NCBI GenBank assembly: GCA_027627225.1
Contig: CM051034.1
Span: 16,662,980-16,726,979, forward strand
Direction of reading: 5' to 3'
Origin: Congeria kusceri
Lineage: Eukaryota > Mollusca > Bivalvia > Myida > Dreissenidae
Length of the DNA: 64,000 nucleotides
In this document: piece by piece, positions 59,201 to 64,000 of the stretch
Position numbering within the stretch: position 1 is the first letter of the stretch
Layout of the letters: each line of letters opens with the position of its first letter
The notes under the pieces: model-generated
Told to the model about the DNA's origin: nothing
The model's input: the letters and a program-made list of their open reading frames with translations, nothing else
Databases searched by the model: none
Program-made: the position numbers and the translations under genes

Positions 59201-60573
59201 GCACACACCCTATCAATTAAACCACTGTGACCTGCATTACTCGAGACGTATCTTAAATGAATAACTAGTGTTTATTGCTGATTCATTAGCCCGTAAATTC
59301 TTTGAATTGCTAAGTCTTATCTGTTTACAGACGTGTCGAGAGAATGGGGAAGTCCAGGTGTGGACCATCGACAACGGACATCTCGTGTCTTCCATCTCAG
59401 TAGACATGCCTGTGAGTATTGTTATAAAAACGCAAATTGTGAAAAAGAAGTGTTTAAATAAGTGATTGCTGTAAAGTCAGTAATACAATATCGATCATTA
59501 ACCAGAAGTACATATACAGAAGTAAAACTGCTGTTAATTACGAATGATTTTGAAAAATATATATATTAGTGGAAATGCAGACACTCGTTCTATATAATGA
59601 AGGATAAAATAAAGCAATTACATAAATACATCTTTTCCACACAAATTTTCAAGAGCAGGAGATTCAGATTAAAAATAATGTAATAATTCCCATTAAAATT
59701 CTGATTTTCTTATTCTCTTAGCCGCACTAAATAAACTTCATAAAATCAGATACTATATATTGATGTGTGCACATATATATTTTCAGGCCTTCTCTATGGC
59801 GTGCAGCCCCATGCTGAACGTGTGTGCGGTGGGCACCGCAGGGGGGTACATCTACTACCTCGACATGAATGATGTGGAGAAACCGAGACTGGTCGAGAGA
59901 GTGCGCGTGTACGAGGGTCCAGTCACCCACCTTATGTAAGCTTTCACATTCTTGGATTAGTTTTGTTTCAAACTTAAAACCTCCAGATCTCAAGGCCGAC
60001 ACCCTATCCTTTACACCACTGCAACTACTCCACATTATCACTTACATGTACCAGAAAAAATGTTATTCTCTATTGATTGACAGCTTGAATAAAAGGAGGC
60101 TTTCACATTGTTTCCAATCTTTGAGAAATCTCATTATACTGTCAAATCATTTTATTAAGTTGTTTAATTTTCGTGTATTTCTTGGTCCAAAGAGAGCGCA
60201 AATTTAAGACCTCACCTTAGTTTTATTTTCTCATGATTATTAGAAGTGAAAAATGTGCGAGTTTGAGACCACGTGATTAAGCTGTTGCAAGACTGTGCAA
60301 AATTTAGAAACTGAAATAAAATGATTTTACAGTATCTTGTTTAAGTATCAATTTCATTTGAAGAAATGTACCTGGAAATGTTTTATCATTGCTGTCCACT
60401 TAGCCGTAATAAATGTGCTATGATTTCCCACTTGTATTGCCAGTACATAACCCCCTGTCCATGTTTTAGATATCAGGACACTGGCATGTATCTGCTCTCG
60501 GCCTCCGAAGATGGCCAAGTCTTCCTGATAGATGGGCGGGCGTCCAAGAAGTTCAAGCCCCTGGCACACACAG
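50277..60573 (+). CDS. CFAP43: CFAP43-like cilia/flagella WD-repeat protein (N-terminal half)
   Basis: CFAP43 is an axonemal WD-repeat protein needed for motile cilia and sperm flagella. Exons: 50277-50527, 50873-50966, 52687-52857, 55337-55595, 57065-57188, 57581-57666, 58166-58297, 58681-58794, 59331-59411, 59787-59935, 60470-60573. Every junction is GT/AG with matching phase. Landmarks in order: WAQGYNGKN, VICYLCGSNVKFV, SGIPEFELTLWNFNKGTK, TSLSFNPGNWRQICVTTEKS, VWTPIGDLYIGCAGGQIVK, NGEVQVWTIDNGHLVSS, LLSASEDGQVFLIDGRASKK. These follow the family's seven-bladed propeller region. The start codon exon is upstream: WAQ is preceded by an acceptor in phase 2. The C-terminal coiled-coil half of this protein (about 1,600 residues in vertebrates) lies beyond the window. 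Confidence 0.9.
51040..52110 (+). mobile_element. element with a 60-bp minisatellite expanded to about 12 units
   Basis: Units of 60 bp (aaactcctcgcagtggttac, ttccccattggtactcttct, cagttaccactgccaccacc) run from about 51045 to 51765. They are followed by gagttaaaaacttacag and the tail seen at 30480-30835. Long frames on both strands are artefacts of the 60-bp period. Confidence 0.9.
52172..52258. mobile_element. hairpin element, copy 2
   Basis: cgagggttgagcgtgaaact pairs with agtttcatgctcaaccctcg. The loop (ctgcttaacatttctatat) is the inverse complement of the loop at 34223-34310. Confidence 0.85.
52419..52640 (+). mobile_element. dispersed repeat related to 6075-6440
   Basis: ttcacctttgggggaaagat, ccttcagatggggcattttc, then cttacattctgggggcaatt follow the same order as the other copy. 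It lies about 45 bp before the exon at 52687. Confidence 0.6.
52858..53931. other. CFAP43 intron, nothing recognised
   Basis: AT-rich, no repeat or exon recognised. Confidence 0.5.
53932..54250. mobile_element. foldback element with C/G-rich inner arms
   Basis: tgcacctatcaatattttcc at the left is the inverse of aaaatattgataggtgcat at the right. Inner arms gggggagcggcgggca and cccgccgctcccccc also pair. Non-coding. Confidence 0.85.
54420..54679. mobile_element. MITE family A, full copy in a CFAP43 intron
   Basis: Ends gaggcgtgtcatgggaaaac and gttttcccatgacacgcctc are perfect inverse complements. Inner palindromes gattagcctgtgcagtctgc and gcaggctaatcc-type are intact. Confidence 0.9.
55900..56785 (+). 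mobile_element. element with four internal units of about 165 bp
   Basis: Starts tttagctcgactattcgaag and ends cttcgaatagtcaagcacgc then tgtcctctgacagctcttgt. Inside are units with caactctagtatcaggggca, cccataactctgttttgt, ccctttttcacttagatttt and gttattcacttgaaacttgg. Confidence 0.8.
58820..59064. mobile_element. MITE family A, copy 26 bp after a CFAP43 donor
   Basis: Left acaaaaccgggcttaatgca, right cattaagccctggattccca, with gatcagcctgtgcag-type palindromes. It begins close to the donor at 58795. Confidence 0.8.
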
Positions 60574-61015
60574 GTATATAAAACGTCTCTAGGTCATAGC
60601 AAAAAATGGACCCAGTTTGGTGTTTCATTTCAGCTTATTGGTAATAGCAAAGAATGCCTGCCATGTGTCATTTCATAGTTTTGCCTTGGTGGTTAGAAGC
60701 GGTTTTCAGTCTGTGTAACATATTGGTGGATATTTTTTCTATTTAGCTCTAAGTGGTAATTTTTAATCTAAATGAAGATTTTTTGGCAAATGTTTATGAG
60801 AATCAGTCACAGAGCAATTTTAAAAAAACCTAGGTACCCTTTACGATAATATTTAGTTTAAGCAGAAATTGGTATGTTTTTATTTAGTCTTTTAGTTTCC
60901 TAAAAATACTGACGAAAGTTAAGAAAACATTAATCATCATCAGTATTATCAATTTTATTTTCACGTTTATATGCATAACATAAACCATATCTAGTATAAA
61001 ACGTGTTGTTTACAG

Positions 61016-61030
61016 AGACAAAGCCTCCAG
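61016..61030 (+). CDS. possible 15-nt microexon of the CFAP43-like gene
   Basis: tgtttacag is followed by AGACAAAGCCTCCAG and then GTGATT. It keeps phase 1 from the 60573 donor and would add ETKPP. Supported only by splice signals and phase. Confidence 0.25.
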
Positions 61031-62079
61031 GTGATTATGTAGTTTGTAGATGATCTATGTGTTCAGTGGTTGTCTCTCTCATTGTTAACTGACAACTTAA
61101 CAGTATGTATGTAAAGTTCTGTCTTTATACATATACTGACATCTCTACATAAGCTTGTTAAAACCATAAATATAACTATTAACACTGTTAGATAAACTGG
61201 ATTATAAGGATTTGTTATGTGTGTTTTATGTTTTTTTGTGGGTTTTTTAATTACTATTGGTTTAAGTTTATTTAATTTTGTTAATTTGTTTCATTTCGTA
61301 TAGTACTCAATGTTTATTGATAACAGCTGTGAATACGTGTCTCAGTTGCTTATAAAATGCTTACTAATTCTGGCCCCTAGACTACAAAAGTAAATCTCAA
61401 TCTTAAACACTGTCTCATTTTTAAATATTAGCCAATGAAATAAGCTAATTTGTATAAGCCAATTTCATTGGTCAATATTCAAAGCTGATTTGTATTAGCC
61501 AATTTCATTGGTCAATATTGTAAGTTAAGATTAAGTTTGAGATTGAGAACTTTCATAGTTGTGGGGCCTGGACTTCTCATCAGGCCCCATGTTCACGACA
61601 CAATTTGAGCCTGATTTTCAGGTTCAAGATGATCTTGAGCCAGATATTTCAGGATCAGTCTTAAAAATGGCGTTCACTAAAAATCTGGATCAAGTGTAAT
61701 TGTTGGTCAAATATATATTATACATGATTATGAACTCTCTCATCATACATTTTCTAGCGGATATGAAGAGTTTAATCAAAACATAACAAAAATTAATGTT
61801 TATTTAATCTAGAAGAACATTTATTTCCAAAATTTAATATTTGGCTCGGTTGAGCTAGAAGATCAAGATCAGCTAAGATTGATCTTGATCCTGCATTTAA
61901 TCCTTTGTGAACACGTGGCCAGGTCTTCTCATAATGCAGCTTAATACTTAACCTTTATTTTATGAATTATCCTTTAAGGCGTAAAAAAAATGTTTGTTTC
62001 AGGTTGCCTGATATGCCCTAAAAAATGCCCACAACATAAATTATTTTATTGACTCAGTCAATTTATTTTTTGTTTTATT
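61031..62079. other. intronic or intergenic, inverted pairs only
   Basis: Short inverted and direct pairs are present (ccaatttcattggtcaatat twice near 61458 and 61499; ggttcaagatgatcttgagc near 61620 with gatcttgatcctgc near 61885). No gene is recognised. Confidence 0.45.
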
Positions 62080-63850
62080 AATTTTTCAAAAACTTTAAAA
62101 ATCTTCTTCTATGAAACCGCAAGGCTCAGACCTTTCATATTTGATATATGACATCCTCTAGAGGTCCTCTACAAAGTTATTCAAATTATGCCCCTGGGGT
62201 CAAAACGGGCCACGCCCCGGGGTCACATGGTTTATATAGAATATATAGCAAAATGACGTTAAAAATCTTCTCCTCTGAAACCACAAGGCCCAGAGGTTTC
62301 ATATTTGGTATGTAACATCCTATAGTGGTCCTCTACAAAGATTGTTCAAATTATTCCCCTGGGGTCAAAACTGGCCACGCCCCGGGGGTCTCATGGTTTA
62401 TATAGAATATATAGCAAAATGACTTTAAAAATCTCCTCTGAAACCGCAAGGCCCAGAGGTTTCATATTTGGTAGGTAACATCCTTTAGTGGTCCTTTACA
62501 AAGTTTGTTCATATTATGCCCCTGGGGTCAAAACGGGCCACGCCCTGGGGGTCACATGGTTTATATAGAATATATAGCAAAATGACTTTAAAACTCTTCT
62601 CCTCTGAAATCACAAGGCCCAGAGGTTTCGTATTTGGTATGTAACATCCTATAGTGGTCCTCTACAAAGATTGTTCAAATTATGCCCCTGGGGTCAAAAC
62701 TGGCCACGCCCCGGGGGTCTCATGGTTTATATAGAATATATAGCAAAATGACTTTTAAAATCTTCTCCTCTGAAATCGCAAGGCCCAGAGGTTTCATATT
62801 TGGTATGTAACATCCTTTAGTGGTCCTTTACAAAGTTTGTTCAAATAATGCCCCTGGGGTCAAAACGGGCCACACCCCGGGGGTCACATGGTTTGTATAG
62901 AATATATAGCAAAATGACTTTTAAAATCTCCTCCTTTGAAACCAAAAGGCCCAGAGGTTTCATATTTGGTATGTAACATCCTATAGTGGTCCTCTACAAA
63001 GATTGTTCAAATTAAGCCCCTGGGGTCAAAATTGGCCACGCCCAGGGGTCACATGGTTTATATAAACTTATATAGCAATATGTCTCAAAATCTTCTTCTC
63101 TGAAACCGCAAGGCCCAGAGGTTTCGTATTTGGTATTTAACATCCTATAGTGGTACTCTACAAAGATTGTTCAAATTATGCCCCATGGGTTTAAACAGAC
63201 CACACCCGATTGGTCACATTGTTAATATAGACTTTAATAGCAAAATGACTTTAAAATTCTTCTCCTCTGAAACCACAAGGCCTAGAGGTTTCATATTTGG
63301 TATGTAACATTGTATAGTGGTCCTCTACAAAGAGTGTTCAAATTATGGCCCTGGGGTCAAAACTGGTCACGCCTGGGGGGGGTCAAATGGTTTATATAGA
63401 CTTAAATAGCAAAATGACTTTAAAAATCTTCTCCTCTGAAACGGCAACGCCCACAGCTTTCCTATATTTGTTACGTAACATTGCATAGTGGTCCTCTCCA
63501 AAGATTGTTCAAATTATGCCCCTGGGGTCAAATCTGGCCACCCCCGAGGGGTCACATGGTTTATATAGACTTAAATAGCAAAATGACTTTAAAAATCTTA
63601 CCTGAAACCGCAAGGCCCACAGCTTTCCTATATTTGGTACGTAACATTGCATAGTGGTCCTCTCCAAAGATTGTTCAAATTATGCCCCTGGGGTCAAATC
63701 TGGCCACCCCCGAGGGGTCACATGGTCTGTATAGACTTAAATAGCAAAATGACTTAAAAAATCTTTACCTGAAACCGCAAGGCCCAGAGGTTTGTTCAAG
63801 GTTGTTCAACTTGTGCCCCTGGGATAAAAATAAGCCACGCCTCTGGGATG
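62080..63850. repeat. array of about 165 bp period, about 11 units
   Basis: gaaaccgcaaggcccagagg recurs near 62113, 62276, 62442, 62606, 62774, 62937, 63101, 63267, 63437, 63603 and 63770. Each is followed by tttggtatgtaacatcctat, ttatgcccctggggtcaaa and catggtttatatagaa. Divergence rises towards the right end. Confidence 0.92.
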
Positions 63851-64000
63851 CAAATTCCAATGGGGTTACAAGGTCTCAGGTGAGCGTGCTAGGGCCCTCA
63901 GGGCCCTCTTATTTATTTTCTCTTGCTGGACAGCTGATTTAATCACTTTGGTTCTCAAACTTACAAAATGTGTATCGTAGTCTTTCTGATTAGCAAATGA

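Overview
This 64 kb window is animal nuclear DNA. Coding sequence sits in short exons bounded by GT/AG junctions, introns are long and AT-rich, and transposon relics and tandem arrays are dense. Two of the three genes are typical of animals: an SLC23 ascorbate/nucleobase transporter and the ciliary protein CFAP43. A short palindromic MITE family recurs seven times, with a tRNA-derived SINE and hAT-like elements. From memory this mix suggests a bivalve mollusc, and the palindromic family makes me think of Dreissena. That is inference, not proof.

Layout. (1) About 1-12.1 kb, minus strand: an SLC23-like transporter gene, with the 5' end near 12.1 kb and the 3' end running off the left edge. Its last visible exon runs into a 45-bp minisatellite that copies the exon end and its 5' splice site. 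(2) 12-24.7 kb: no host gene recognised. It holds MITEs, a TIR element with a tRNA-like core, a decayed non-LTR retrotransposon with RNase H on the minus strand (18.9-20.4 kb) and two hAT-like elements. (3) 24.7-42.4 kb, plus strand: a complete tRNA pseudouridine synthase gene (PUS1-like) of 16 exons and about 493 residues. It appears to have one GC-AG intron and one AT-AC intron, and its introns carry several tandem arrays. (4) 42.5-50.3 kb: intergenic, with three near-identical copies of a 958-bp unit. (5) 50.3-60.6 kb, plus strand: the N-terminal half of a CFAP43-like WD-repeat ciliary protein. Its first exon was not securely found and its 3' exons lie beyond the window. (6) 61-64 kb: intronic or intergenic DNA with an array of about 165 bp period.

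The three genes have unrelated jobs (membrane transport, tRNA modification, axoneme assembly), so they are not a functional cluster. I found no CRISPR array, phage-like system or other defence cassette. The most distinctive signal is tandem arrays seeded from exon 3' ends with their 5' splice sites, seen independently in the SLC23 and PUS1 genes.
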